Assembly: GCA_934621885.1 (NCBI GenBank)
Contig: CAKTUH010000003.1
Span: 12,227 to 76,226, forward strand
From: an uncultured Collinsella sp.
Lineage (GTDB): Bacteria > Actinomycetota > Coriobacteriia > Coriobacteriales > Coriobacteriaceae
Length of the DNA: 64,000 bases
Direction of reading: 5' to 3'
Position numbers and translations under genes: made by a program. The notes beneath the pieces were generated by a model. It had not been told where the DNA came from, searched no databases, and was given only the letters and a program-made list of their open reading frames with translations. Positions 44,121 to 52,545 of this stretch are shown one piece after another. Numbering within the stretch: position 1 is the first letter of the stretch; every line of letters begins with the position of its first letter.

Positions 44121-45002
44121 ATGACGGTCTTTATCCAATACCTGGTCAACGGCCTGTCCATGGGCAGCGTCTACGCCATCATCGCGTTGGGCTACACCAT
44201 GGTCTACGGTATCGCCAAGATGCTGAACTTCGCTCACGGCGACGTCATCATGGTCGGTGCCTATGTCTCGTTCTGCGCCACGTCGTATCTCGGCCTCCCG
44301 GGCTGGGCATCTGTAATTCTCTCTTGTGCGGTCTGCACGGTTCTGGGTGTTCTCATCGAGGGCCTCGCCTACAAGCCGCTGCGTCAGGCGGGCCCGCTGG
44401 CCGTTCTGATCACGGCTATCGGCGTGTCCTACTTCCTGCAGAATGCCGCGCAGCTCCTGTGGGGCGCCACGCCCAAGAACTTTACTTCGCTCGTCACCTT
44501 CCCGGTGCCGGAGTTCTTGGCCAAGTACAACGTGAGCGCCGTCTCGCTCGTCACCATCGTCGCCTGCCTGGTTATCATGGCCGGCCTGGTGTTCTTTACG
44601 GGTAAGACCAAGATGGGTAAGGCCATGCGCGCCGTGTCCGAGGACAAGGCCGCCGCTCAGCTCATGGGCATCAACGTCAACCGCACCATCTCGATGACGT
44701 TTGCCATCGGCTCTGCCCTTGCCGCCATCGCCGGCGTGCTGCTGTGCTCCTACTCGCCGGTGCTGCAGCCCACCACGGGCGCCATGCCTGGCATCAAGGC
44801 CTTCGACGCTGCCGTTTTCGGTGGCATCGGCTCCATCCCCGGTGCCTTTGTCGGTGGCATCCTCATCGGCATCATCGAGGCGATGGCGCAGGCCTATATT
44901 TCCACGAGCCTTGCCAACTCCATCGTCTTTGGTGTTTTGATCATCGTCCTGCTCGTCAAGCCTGCCGGCCTCTTGGGCAAGTACGTCCCCGAGAAGGTGT
45001 AG
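44121..45002 (+). CDS. livH: Branched-chain amino-acid ABC permease LivH
   Basis: A 293-residue membrane protein. It opens MTVFIQYLVNGLSMGSVYAIIALGYTMVYGIAKMLNFAHGD, the LivH signature, and later has FGGIGSIPGAFVGGILIGIIEAM. It forms half of the membrane channel. GAAAGGGGG at 44103-44111 fits ATG 44121. It is followed directly by livM. Confidence 0.95.
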   Translation: MTVFIQYLVNGLSMGSVYAIIALGYTMVYGIAKMLNFAHGDVIMVGAYVSFCATSYLGLPGWASVILSCAVCTVLGVLIEGLAYKPLRQAGPLAVLITAIGVSYFLQNAAQLLWGATPKNFTSLVTFPVPEFLAKYNVSAVSLVTIVACLVIMAGLVFFTGKTKMGKAMRAVSEDKAAAQLMGINVNRTISMTFAIGSALAAIAGVLLCSYSPVLQPTTGAMPGIKAFDAAVFGGIGSIPGAFVGGILIGIIEAMAQAYISTSLANSIVFGVLIIVLLVKPAGLLGKYVPEKV

Positions 45003-45011
45003 GTGAGCGTT

Positions 45012-46091
45012 ATGAAGTTTCTTAAAGACAAGCAGACGCGTCACGACTTTGTTACGTACGCCATGTGCCTTGTGGCGTTCGCCATCGTGTTCTTTATGCA
45101 GTCCAACCACATGATTCCGCGCATGATCGCCGGTCAGCTGGTTCCCATCACGGCCTATATCGTCATGGCCATCTCCCTTAACCTCGTCGTCGGCATCGCG
45201 GGCGACCTGTCGCTGGGCCATGCAGGCTTTATGAGTGTCGGTGCCTATACGGGCATCGTCACCGCGGTCGCCCTCGAGAGCGCCGTTCCCTCCGATCCTG
45301 TGCGCCTCATCGTCAGCATCGTGGTCGGCGCCATCGCTGCTGCCATCCTGGGCTTCTTGATCGGTATCCCGGTCCTGCGCCTGAGCGGCGACTATCTGGC
45401 CATCGTGACCCTGGCTTTTGGCGAGATCATCAAAGAGATCGTCACCTGCCTTATCGTGGGCGTCGACTCCCGTGGCCTGCATGTGATCTTTAACATCACG
45501 GGTAACTCTACGATCGACGACCTGCACCTGCTCGAGGACGGCACCGCCATCATCAAGGGCGCCCAGGGCGCCTCGGGTGTGTCGACGTACTCGACCTTCA
45601 TCGCCGGTGCCATCCTGGTCATGGTCGCACTCGTGATCGTACTCAACCTGGTCCGCAGCCGTACCGGCCGTGCCATTATGGCCGTGCGCGATAACAAGAT
45701 CGCTGCCGAGTCCGTAGGCATCTCCGTCACCGAGTACCGCATGATCGCCTTCGTGGTTTCCGCTGCCCTCGCCGGTGCTGCCGGAGCCCTCTTCGGCGGC
45801 AACTTCTCGCAGCTCTCCGCCACCAAGTTCGACTTCAACACGTCCATCCTCATTCTGGTGTTCGTGGTCCTGGGCGGCCTGGGCAACATGCGCGGCTCCG
45901 TTATCGCTGCGGCACTGCTCACGGTGCTTCCCGAGCTGCTCCGTCAGTTCTCGGACTACCGCATGCTCATCTACGCTATCGTGCTGATCCTGGTCATGAT
46001 CTTTACCAACAACCCGCAGCTCAAGGCGTTCTTCGCACGCATTAAGGACCGCTTTGCTTCCAAGAAGGAGGTGGCAGCCGATGCCCAGTAA
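45012..46091 (+). CDS. livM: Branched-chain amino-acid ABC permease LivM
   Basis: A 359-residue membrane protein with the LivM hallmarks LVVGIAGDLSLGHAGFMSVGAYTG, LRLSGDYLAIVTLAFGEI and a FGGNFSQLSATKFDFNTSILILVFVVLGGLGNMRG segment. It pairs with LivH. The frame has a GTG at 45003, but AGGTGA sits six bases before ATG 45012, so I prefer that. Its last ten bases overlap the start of livG. Confidence 0.94.
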   Translation: MKFLKDKQTRHDFVTYAMCLVAFAIVFFMQSNHMIPRMIAGQLVPITAYIVMAISLNLVVGIAGDLSLGHAGFMSVGAYTGIVTAVALESAVPSDPVRLIVSIVVGAIAAAILGFLIGIPVLRLSGDYLAIVTLAFGEIIKEIVTCLIVGVDSRGLHVIFNITGNSTIDDLHLLEDGTAIIKGAQGASGVSTYSTFIAGAILVMVALVIVLNLVRSRTGRAIMAVRDNKIAAESVGISVTEYRMIAFVVSAALAGAAGALFGGNFSQLSATKFDFNTSILILVFVVLGGLGNMRGSVIAAALLTVLPELLRQFSDYRMLIYAIVLILVMIFTNNPQLKAFFARIKDRFASKKEVAADAQ

Positions 46092-46941
46092 GTTTGAGTT
46101 CAACAAGGGCAAGATGGTCCCGTATCCTTCTGGCGCCATCGTTCCCGACCGCGACCTGGGCCAGCGCCCGGCGCTCGAGTGCATCCACTTGGGCATTGAA
46201 TTTGGCGGCCTTAAGGCAGTAGACGACTTTAGCCTGACTATCGGTAAGACCGAGATCGCCGGTCTGATCGGCCCCAACGGTGCCGGTAAGACCACGGTCT
46301 TCAACCTGCTCACCAAGGTGTACCAGCCCACGCACGGCACCATCCTGCTCGACGGTGAGGACACCTCGGGCAAGTCGGTCTACCAGGTCAACCGCATGGG
46401 TATTGCCCGTACCTTCCAGAACATCCGCCTGTTCAACACCATGACGGTGGAGGACAACGTTAAGGTCGGCCTGCACAACCAGGAGCGCTACTCCGGTTTT
46501 GAGGGCGTGCTGCGTCTGCCGACGTATTGGAAGCACGAGAAGGCCGCCCACGAGCGCGCCATGGAGCTGCTGTCCATCTTTGATATGGAACACCTGGCAA
46601 ACGAGCAGGCCGGCTCGCTGCCTTATGGTGCTCAGCGTCGTCTGGAGATCGTCCGCGCGCTTGCAACCAACCCCAAGCTACTGCTGCTCGATGAGCCTGC
46701 CGCCGGCATGAACCCGTCCGAGACCGCGGAGCTCATGGCGAACATCGTCAAGATCCGCGACACCTTCGGCATCGCCATCATGCTCATCGAGCACGACATG
46801 TCGCTCGTCATGAACATCTGCGAGGGCATCTGCGTGCTTAACTTTGGCAAAGTCATCGCCAAGGGCACGGCCGAGGAGATCCAGAACAACGACGCCGTTA
46901 TCGAGGCGTATCTGGGCAAGCAGGATAAGGGGGAGAACTAA
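46081..46941 (+). CDS. livG: Branched-chain amino-acid ABC ATPase LivG
   Basis: A 286-residue ATPase. Walker A is GPNGAGKTT near residue 68, the Q-loop and an ABC signature-like motif (AGSLPYGAQRRLEIVRAL) follow, Walker B is LLLLDEPAAGMNP, and His is in IEHDMSL. Length fits LivG, which has a longer N-terminus than LivF. AAGGAGG precedes ATG 46081 and lies inside livM. Confidence 0.95.
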   Translation: MPSKFEFNKGKMVPYPSGAIVPDRDLGQRPALECIHLGIEFGGLKAVDDFSLTIGKTEIAGLIGPNGAGKTTVFNLLTKVYQPTHGTILLDGEDTSGKSVYQVNRMGIARTFQNIRLFNTMTVEDNVKVGLHNQERYSGFEGVLRLPTYWKHEKAAHERAMELLSIFDMEHLANEQAGSLPYGAQRRLEIVRALATNPKLLLLDEPAAGMNPSETAELMANIVKIRDTFGIAIMLIEHDMSLVMNICEGICVLNFGKVIAKGTAEEIQNNDAVIEAYLGKQDKGEN

Positions 46942-47655
46942 ATGGCAGAGCCGATGCTTTCCGTCTACAACATCAACGTCTGGTACGGCGCCATCCACGC
47001 CATCAAGGACATCTCCTTTAACGTCAACGAGGGCGAGATCGTGGCCCTGATCGGTGCCAACGGCGCCGGCAAGTCCACAACGCTTAAGACCGTCTCGGGC
47101 CTGCTGCGCTCCAAGACCGGCTCCATCAAGTTTATGGGCGAGGACATTACCCATACGCCCGCCGACAAGCTGGTGGGCAAGGGCTTGGCTCAGGTTCCCG
47201 AGGGCCGTCGCGCCTTTTTGCAGATGACGGTCGAGGAGAACCTGGAGATGGGCGCCTACACGCAGCCCAAGTCCACGGTTGCTCCGGGCCTTGAGCGCGT
47301 CTACGAGCAGTTCCCGCGCCTTAAGGAGCGCCGTCGTCAGGTCGCCGGCACCCTTTCGGGCGGCGAGCAGCAGATGCTCGTTATGGGCCGCGCCCTTATG
47401 AGCAACCCCAAGCTGCTCATGCTCGACGAGCCCTCCATGGGCCTGGCGCCGATTCTGATTGAGCAGATCTTCCAGATTGTCGAGGACCTGCACAAGGCCG
47501 GCACCACGGTGCTCCTGGTCGAGCAGAACGCGCAGATGGCGCTTTCCATCGCCACGCGCGGCTACGTGCTCGAGACCGGCAAGATCACCATGACCGGCAC
47601 CGGCCAAGAGCTCCTGCACGACGACAACGTGCGTAAAGCTTACCTCGGAGGCTAA
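46942..47655 (+). CDS. livF: Branched-chain amino-acid ABC ATPase LivF
   Basis: A 237-residue ATPase. Walker A is GANGAGKSTT near residue 40, the signature LSGGEQQMLVMGRALM and Walker B LMLDEPSMGLAPI are intact, and the H-loop position carries Gln in VEQNAQ, as is usual for LivF. It starts at the base after the livG stop. A strong terminator follows at 47663-47705. Confidence 0.95.
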   Translation: MAEPMLSVYNINVWYGAIHAIKDISFNVNEGEIVALIGANGAGKSTTLKTVSGLLRSKTGSIKFMGEDITHTPADKLVGKGLAQVPEGRRAFLQMTVEENLEMGAYTQPKSTVAPGLERVYEQFPRLKERRRQVAGTLSGGEQQMLVMGRALMSNPKLLMLDEPSMGLAPILIEQIFQIVEDLHKAGTTVLLVEQNAQMALSIATRGYVLETGKITMTGTGQELLHDDNVRKAYLGG

Positions 47656-47662
47656 TCCATCC

Positions 47663-47705
47663 AACAAAGGGGGCGCTGACCAACCCGGCCAGCGCCCCCT
47701 TTGTT
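47663..47705 (+). terminator. Terminator of the liv operon
   Basis: Perfect 16-base arms at 47663-47678 (AACAAAGGGGGCGCTG) and 47690-47705, loop of 11 bases. The descending arm ends CCCCCTTTGTT. Confidence 0.9.
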
Positions 47706-47733
47706 GCGTTGCCGAAACGTCGGCATGAACGTT

Positions 47734-47816
47734 GGGTAGCTAATTTGGGACGGGGCTATTTTGACTACTTTTTAATGCAAAGTAGTCAAAATAGCCCCGT
47801 CCCAAATTAGCTACCC
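47734..47816. repeat. 38-bp perfect inverted repeat with GGGAC core
   Basis: The arm 47734-47771 is the exact reverse complement of 47779-47816, with a seven-base loop. It contains GGGACGGGGC, as do other elements in the window. Perfect conservation over 38 bases implies recent spread or an active folding requirement. Confidence 0.9.
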
Positions 47817-47826
47817 TTGCAGCAAA

Positions 47827-47866
47827 CTAAGGCCCCGTTCTGGAGTGTGCCGGAACGGGGCCTTAG
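47827..47866. terminator. Hairpin downstream of the zinc-ribbon protein gene
   Basis: Arms CTAAGGCCCCGTTCTGG (47827-47843) and CCGGAACGGGGCCTTAG (47850-47866) pair with one G-U. It lies just after the stop of the minus-strand gene at 47894 and may end its transcript; the T tract is short. Confidence 0.65.
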
Positions 47867-47893
47867 TGGTTGAGGCCTATCGAGTTTTGTTCG

Positions 47894-49492
47894 CTAGTCT
47901 ACCTTTTGTCCGCACGTGGGGCAGAACTGGGCTTCGGGTACGAGCGGGGTTCCGCAGTGTCGGCAGAAGCGGGCGGGCTCAGTCGGAGCTGCCGGCGCCG
48001 CGGGCATTGCCGGTGCTGCGGGCACTGCGGCGTTCTGCTGGACGCGCTTCTGGCGGCGACGCTGCTTGCGCTGGGGCTTCGGTGCCGCAGTTGCCATACC
48101 GTTTGCTGCCTTCGAGCGCTTTTTGCGGACGCAAAGAACGACAATCACACCGCCGATGATAAGGACAACAGCGACACCGCCGCCAATAACAAACGGCAGG
48201 TGAGTCTGGACAAAGTAGAGAACATCCTCAGGCAGCGAATGGGGGATGTTCGATTTGTAGATGTTCACATGATGTGTGGTGGGGTCATCCTCATCGTTGT
48301 AGGTTTCCAAGATCTTGCGGTCGCCGCTCATGAATGATAAGCCGCACCAATGTGAATTAAACTCACTCTTCGCTCCGGTTTGGGCATCGACCAGGCAAGC
48401 CGAATAATTGTCATCGTCTGAGTATTTTCCAAGCAGGATACTGCCGTCATGCGATACAGCGCTGAGATATCCATCGCCAAAGGGATGCGCAATTGAGCTG
48501 ATGATCTTGTCGCTTTTCAGGTCATAAACACTAAGATTCGCGTCCTCTTCATTTAAATAGTAATCGCCATCCTCATCCTCTTCAAAAAGATCGTTTGATC
48601 CCTTCTTTGTATAGAGGGCATAAAACTCCGCTGAAGGGTATGAATAAAGCCATTCAGGAGCGTGGTCATCATCGTTGAAAACAACGCTCATATTTCCATC
48701 GCGGTCCGCTTTTATTAATGCGGTGTCGCTCTGAAGATAAATATCGTCCGAGTAAGAGCTGGTGACGATATGGTCGATGTCCGAAGACCTATCATCTTTT
48801 TTCACGTTAACCGTTTTCAATTCCGTTGACCCTGTATCGCAATTGAAAACCCTAAGAGAAACAACGCCTTTCTCAGTATCGTATGGCAAGAAATAGAGAC
48901 GGCTCATATCGTCTGAATAGTAGAAATAAGAGTCATCTTTATCAGATTGATATGTTTGAATTAGCTTGTCAGACTTAAGGTCATAGATTTCGATTTTTTT
49001 AAGCTCAGATTCATAGTCATAGTGCTCGACGGCTGCTCTTTTACCGTCATCGGAGACAGTTACTCCGGTGTAGGCATATTTCGCCGAATTGATGGGATGG
49101 ACTGTTTGGGTTTGGTTTTCAGGAGAGAATACGACCACATTGCTTCCGTCAATCCAATAGAGTTGATCGATGCCCGTGCGGTATGCGGAATCAAGACTAT
49201 TATCTGGGATAGCAATGGGGCTTGAACTGCCGTCATTGAAATTGATGAGAGTAATCCTCTTTAAGTTGGAATCATCATCGTAATCGTACAGATAGCCGAA
49301 CATTGAATCGCCGCTCTTACCGATGTGAGAATAGGCGCCACTGGTCTTAAAGCTATACGACTTCTCCAGTTCAGGCGTCGGTACGCTGCCGCCGGCTAGT
49401 GCTGCGGGAGGGGCTGCGAGCGGAGACAGGGCCGCGATCAGGCCGATGGCGACCGCTGCGATCCTTCCGCTCTTTTGGATGCTCTTGAACAT
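47894..49492 (-). CDS. Membrane protein with extracellular propeller-like region and C-terminal zinc ribbon
   Basis: A 532-residue protein. It has a signal peptide (residues about 8-33), an extracellular region of about 400 residues with repeated YSDD-type loops and short beta strands resembling a propeller, then a membrane helix (FVIGGGVAVVLIIGGVIVVLCV), a basic stretch, an Ala/Pro linker and a zinc ribbon (CRHCGTPLVPEAQFCPTC). The ribbon would lie in the cytoplasm. It looks like a sensor or receptor of unknown ligand. The extracellular part is notably AT-richer than its surroundings, with different codon use, suggesting transfer or a separate origin. Confidence 0.75.
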   Translation of the reverse strand: MFKSIQKSGRIAAVAIGLIAALSPLAAPPAALAGGSVPTPELEKSYSFKTSGAYSHIGKSGDSMFGYLYDYDDDSNLKRITLINFNDGSSSPIAIPDNSLDSAYRTGIDQLYWIDGSNVVVFSPENQTQTVHPINSAKYAYTGVTVSDDGKRAAVEHYDYESELKKIEIYDLKSDKLIQTYQSDKDDSYFYYSDDMSRLYFLPYDTEKGVVSLRVFNCDTGSTELKTVNVKKDDRSSDIDHIVTSSYSDDIYLQSDTALIKADRDGNMSVVFNDDDHAPEWLYSYPSAEFYALYTKKGSNDLFEEDEDGDYYLNEEDANLSVYDLKSDKIISSIAHPFGDGYLSAVSHDGSILLGKYSDDDNYSACLVDAQTGAKSEFNSHWCGLSFMSGDRKILETYNDEDDPTTHHVNIYKSNIPHSLPEDVLYFVQTHLPFVIGGGVAVVLIIGGVIVVLCVRKKRSKAANGMATAAPKPQRKQRRRQKRVQQNAAVPAAPAMPAAPAAPTEPARFCRHCGTPLVPEAQFCPTCGQKVD

Positions 49493-49621
49493 GGCAATCC
49501 TTTCCTCTAAATATGAATGTCGATACTGCCATGGTTAATCGGGATTCGAAAATCTTGTTGCGCAACATTCATCATCGGCAACATTTTTCGGCCAGCCGCG
49601 CCGTCCCCAACGGATCATTCT

Positions 49622-49690
49622 AAGTTGCGGTGAAATCGGGACTAAATGGGGGATCTTGAGGCCAAAACAGTCCCTATTCCACCGCAACTT
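49622..49690. repeat. 22-bp inverted repeat before cutC
   Basis: Arms at 49622-49643 (AAGTTGCGGTGAAATCGGGA...) and 49669-49690 match at 20 of 22 positions with a 25-base spacer. It carries a GGGAC core. It lies upstream of cutC and may hold its promoter. Confidence 0.75.
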
Positions 49691-49748
49691 CATGGGGATG
49701 TGTGACAATGCCCGTCGGAAAATATCTGCTGTTTTTGGGGGCCTATCT

Positions 49749-50426
49749 ATGCTGTACGAGTTTTGTGCCGAGAACTTTGAGCGAGTGCCGGCGGCCATCG
49801 AGGCCGGTGCGGGGCGCATTGAGCTGTGTGACAACCTCGCCGTCGGTGGCACCACGCCTTCCGCCGGCGTTATTAGCGCTACAGTCAGTTACGCTCACGA
49901 GCATGACGCGCGAGTGATGTGCATGATTCGTCCGCGTGGTGGCGACTTTCATTACAACCAGGACGAGCTGCGCATGATGGAGATGGACTTGGGCCTTGCC
50001 GTGAGTGCCGGCGTTGACGGCCTAGTCTTTGGATGCTGCAAGCCCTGTGCCGGCGGCTGGGCGCTCGACGAGCTCACCCTCGGCGCCCTCGTCATGGCTG
50101 CGGGCTGCGCGGCCGAGGAGTGCAAGTGCGAGTCCCTTGACATCACCTTCCACATGGCATTTGACCAGCTCTCGCCCGAAGCTCAGCTCGATGCGATTGA
50201 TACACTTGCCGACTGCGGCGTAACGCGTATCCTCACGCATGGCGGCGCGGCCGGTACGTCGATCGAGGATAATTTCGATCACCTGGCTCGTTTAATCGAG
50301 TATGCGGGCGATCGTTTGACCATCCTTCCCGGCGGCGGCATCACTACGGCAAATCGCGACGCGGTCGCGGCGGCGCTCGGCGTCTCCGAGCTCCATGGCA
50401 CTAAGATCGTGCCGCTGGAGGTATAA
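49749..50426 (+). CDS. cutC: CutC family protein
   Basis: A 225-residue TIM-barrel protein of the CutC family: EFCAENFERVPAAIEAGAGRIELCDNLAVGGTTPS, IRPRGGDFHY, FGCC near 95 and TFHMAFDQ. CutC was named for copper homeostasis in E. coli; its true role is uncertain. The frame extends to 49656, but MLYEFCAENF at 49749 is the typical start. It is followed after three bases by the GalT/HIT-like gene, so the two form an operon. Confidence 0.88.
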   Translation: MLYEFCAENFERVPAAIEAGAGRIELCDNLAVGGTTPSAGVISATVSYAHEHDARVMCMIRPRGGDFHYNQDELRMMEMDLGLAVSAGVDGLVFGCCKPCAGGWALDELTLGALVMAAGCAAEECKCESLDITFHMAFDQLSPEAQLDAIDTLADCGVTRILTHGGAAGTSIEDNFDHLARLIEYAGDRLTILPGGGITTANRDAVAAALGVSELHGTKIVPLEV

Positions 50427-50429
50427 CCC

Positions 50430-51227
50430 GTGGCGCTGTTATTTGACGTTCAGCAGGCGAACGGTAAGCCCGACGATAATCGTCGCCCTGGCACCGCGTG
50501 CCCCTTTTGCGACACGGAGGGGCTCGCCAACATCATCGAGCGCGATGGTGACTGCATCTGGCTCGAGAATAAGTTCAAGACTTTGCGGGCCACCCGTCAG
50601 ACCGTATTGATCGAGTCGGCCAATCACGACGCCGACCTGGTGACCTATGCGTCGGGCGAGCTACATCATGTGATGCGATTTGCCCTGGGCTGCTGGCAGC
50701 AGATGATCGATTCTCAACAGTACCGCAGCGTGCTCATGTACAAGAACAAGGGCCCGCTTTCGGGCGGCAGCTTGGTTCATCCACACATGCAGATTGTGGG
50801 CTTGGAACAGGAGGACGGCTATGCTTCGCTGACTTCCGCCAATTTCGAAGGCATCAATGTCTGGGAGCAGGGGAGAATCTCGGTCAACATCTCAACCGAG
50901 CCGATCATGGGGTTCTTTGAGGTCAACGTCTCGGCTCCACTGGGAATCGCCGCCAGCGACGACGCCCGCGACCAAGCCGAGGCGGACCTGTTTGCCGATG
51001 CGATTCAGGTGACCCTGCGCTATATCCTGCACGAGCACCACGGCGGTCGCGCGGAGTCGTACAACTTGTTCTTCTACCACATGGACGGCCGGACTATTGC
51101 TAAGGCGCTGCCGCGTTGGGTGGTTTCGCCCTACTTTGTGGGCTATCGTCTGGCCCAGGTCAATGCCGAGACCACGCTCGATATCGATGCTGAGCGCCTA
51201 CGCGCGCATCTGAAAACGCTCGCATAG
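50430..51227 (+). CDS. GalT/HIT-like nucleotide-binding protein (DUF4931)
   Basis: A 265-residue protein with a CPFC motif (residues about 24-27) and a histidine-triad segment SGGSLVHPHMQI near residues 108-119 (HPHMQ). This matches the galactose-1-phosphate uridylyltransferase/HIT superfamily and DUF4931. A second GalT domain is missing, so a complete GalT is unlikely. GTG start with GGAGG upstream. It lies three bases after cutC. Confidence 0.78.
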   Translation: MALLFDVQQANGKPDDNRRPGTACPFCDTEGLANIIERDGDCIWLENKFKTLRATRQTVLIESANHDADLVTYASGELHHVMRFALGCWQQMIDSQQYRSVLMYKNKGPLSGGSLVHPHMQIVGLEQEDGYASLTSANFEGINVWEQGRISVNISTEPIMGFFEVNVSAPLGIAASDDARDQAEADLFADAIQVTLRYILHEHHGGRAESYNLFFYHMDGRTIAKALPRWVVSPYFVGYRLAQVNAETTLDIDAERLRAHLKTLA

Positions 51228-51257
51228 CAAGGCGAACGCCTGCGAAAAGTGTACTGC

Positions 51258-52256
51258 CTAGCGTGCCATTGCGTCGCGGCCGGCCTCGACGCGTTTGCGT
51301 TGTTTGGCGCGCTCCTCGCCGGTCAGGCGCTCAAAGAGATGTCCGATAATCGAGGCCAGCACCTGCTGGAACAGTGTGCCGCACATGACGGGGAACACGA
51401 CCTCGCCGGGAAAATACTGCGTGGCGATGACGGCACCCGAAGAGATATTGCGCATGCCGCAGGTAAAGCACATGGTGGTCGTCTCGCTATACGGCAGGTG
51501 CAGGGCGCGTGCGACCAGAATGCCGATGATAAAGCCGCTGATGGCGAACACCAGGATAAAGAGGGCGACTTCCAAGCGCTCAACATTCATGTGCAGCACG
51601 TACTCGCTCATGGCGGTGGAGTTGGACGCGATGACACCCATCATCATGAACTTGCAGGCGGGCGAAAGCGCGGGGGAGAGTTTCTCGTGTCCCCATCCGC
51701 GCGTGAGCTCGTTGATCACGATGCCGAGCACGGCGGGGATGGCGATCATAAAGGCCATGTTCTGCATCATGCTCGGCACGTCGATCGAGACGGTGGCGCC
51801 CAGCAGGAGCTTGAGCGTAAGCGGAATCGTCACGGGCGAGATGACCGAGGACGTCAGGATAATGGTGAGCGCGAGCGGGCCGTTGCCGCCGAACATGCTG
51901 ATCCACATAAAGGCGGTGACTGCCACGGGTACGCTGTACTCGAGCACGATGCCGCAGACAAGGTTGGGGTTGGAGCCAAAGAATAACGATCCCATGGCAT
52001 AGGCTGCGATAGGGATAAGCACCGCCGAGACGAGCAGCGCCAAGATTAGGTGCAGCGGACGACGGAATACCTCGGCCACCTGATGGAAGGTGTTGCTCAG
52101 TGCTCCCTGAAACGTCATAAAGGCAAACAGGGTGGGCACGATGGGCTTGAGCACGCCGATCTGTTGGGGAAAGAGCACACCGAGCGCCACGCAAATTGGG
52201 ACGATGACCTGCATGTGCCCCGCGAGGAACTTACCCAGTCCAACCCATTGCTTCAT
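51258..52256 (-). CDS. BASS-family sodium:bile acid symporter-like protein
   Basis: A 332-residue membrane protein with about nine or ten segments. MQVIVPICVALGVLFPQ, the FMTFQGALSN block, and the later SNSTAMSEYVLH and CFTCGMRNISSGAVIATQYFP fit the BASS family. BASS proteins carry bile acids, pantothenate, keto acids and others; a bile-acid role in a gut organism is tempting but not shown. The ATG at 52256 has only a weak site. It is divergent from the recJ-like gene. Confidence 0.85.
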   Translation of the reverse strand: MKQWVGLGKFLAGHMQVIVPICVALGVLFPQQIGVLKPIVPTLFAFMTFQGALSNTFHQVAEVFRRPLHLILALLVSAVLIPIAAYAMGSLFFGSNPNLVCGIVLEYSVPVAVTAFMWISMFGGNGPLALTIILTSSVISPVTIPLTLKLLLGATVSIDVPSMMQNMAFMIAIPAVLGIVINELTRGWGHEKLSPALSPACKFMMMGVIASNSTAMSEYVLHMNVERLEVALFILVFAISGFIIGILVARALHLPYSETTTMCFTCGMRNISSGAVIATQYFPGEVVFPVMCGTLFQQVLASIIGHLFERLTGEERAKQRKRVEAGRDAMAR

Positions 52257-52395
52257 ATATCCCTGCGACTCCCTTTGCCCATAAATGCATATGAATGGAT
52301 ATGCTAGACGCTCGCATGCGTTCGTGCGTCAGAAACGCTCGATTATTTCGAGGGTATTACCGGCATCGTTTACCGAAACCGCGGCGTGCTGCGGC

Positions 52396-52423
52396 GATTG
52401 GCGTCCGCGCTGCACGGTATAAT
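52396..52423 (+). promoter_or_regulatory. Promoter upstream of the recJ-helicase gene
   Basis: A perfect TATAAT at 52418-52423 with a weak -35 (GATTGG at 52396-52401, spacing 16). It lies about 110 bases before the recJ start and may drive recJ, rel and the MBL gene. Confidence 0.5.
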
Positions 52424-52479
52424 AAATCCGTTCAACAGATCTGCCTGCCGAAGCGGGCATACACAGAGGACTCATCGCT

Positions 52480-52545
52480 ATGAACCGTGAGAGGTATCGC
52501 GGCGACCTGCCCCTATCGGGGGTGGGTGCCTATGTCATCGCTTAA
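52480..52545 (+). CDS. Possible 21-residue leader peptide overlapping recJ
   Basis: ATG at 52480, nine bases after AGAGGA (52465-52470), opens a 21-codon frame that ends TAA at 52543-52545, fourteen bases into the recJ-like gene (ATG 52532). Translation of this frame could couple or gate recJ. The residues do not resemble a known attenuator peptide. Low confidence. Confidence 0.35.
   Translation: MNRERYRGDLPLSGVGAYVIA

Noticed and set aside
44097..46373. Long antisense frame across livH-livM-livG
   Set aside because: Shadow of the codon bias in the liv genes; no domain and no ribosome site.
51258..52256. Calling the BASS transporter a bile-acid importer
   Set aside because: The family also carries pantothenate and keto acids, and no residues in the sequence settle the substrate.
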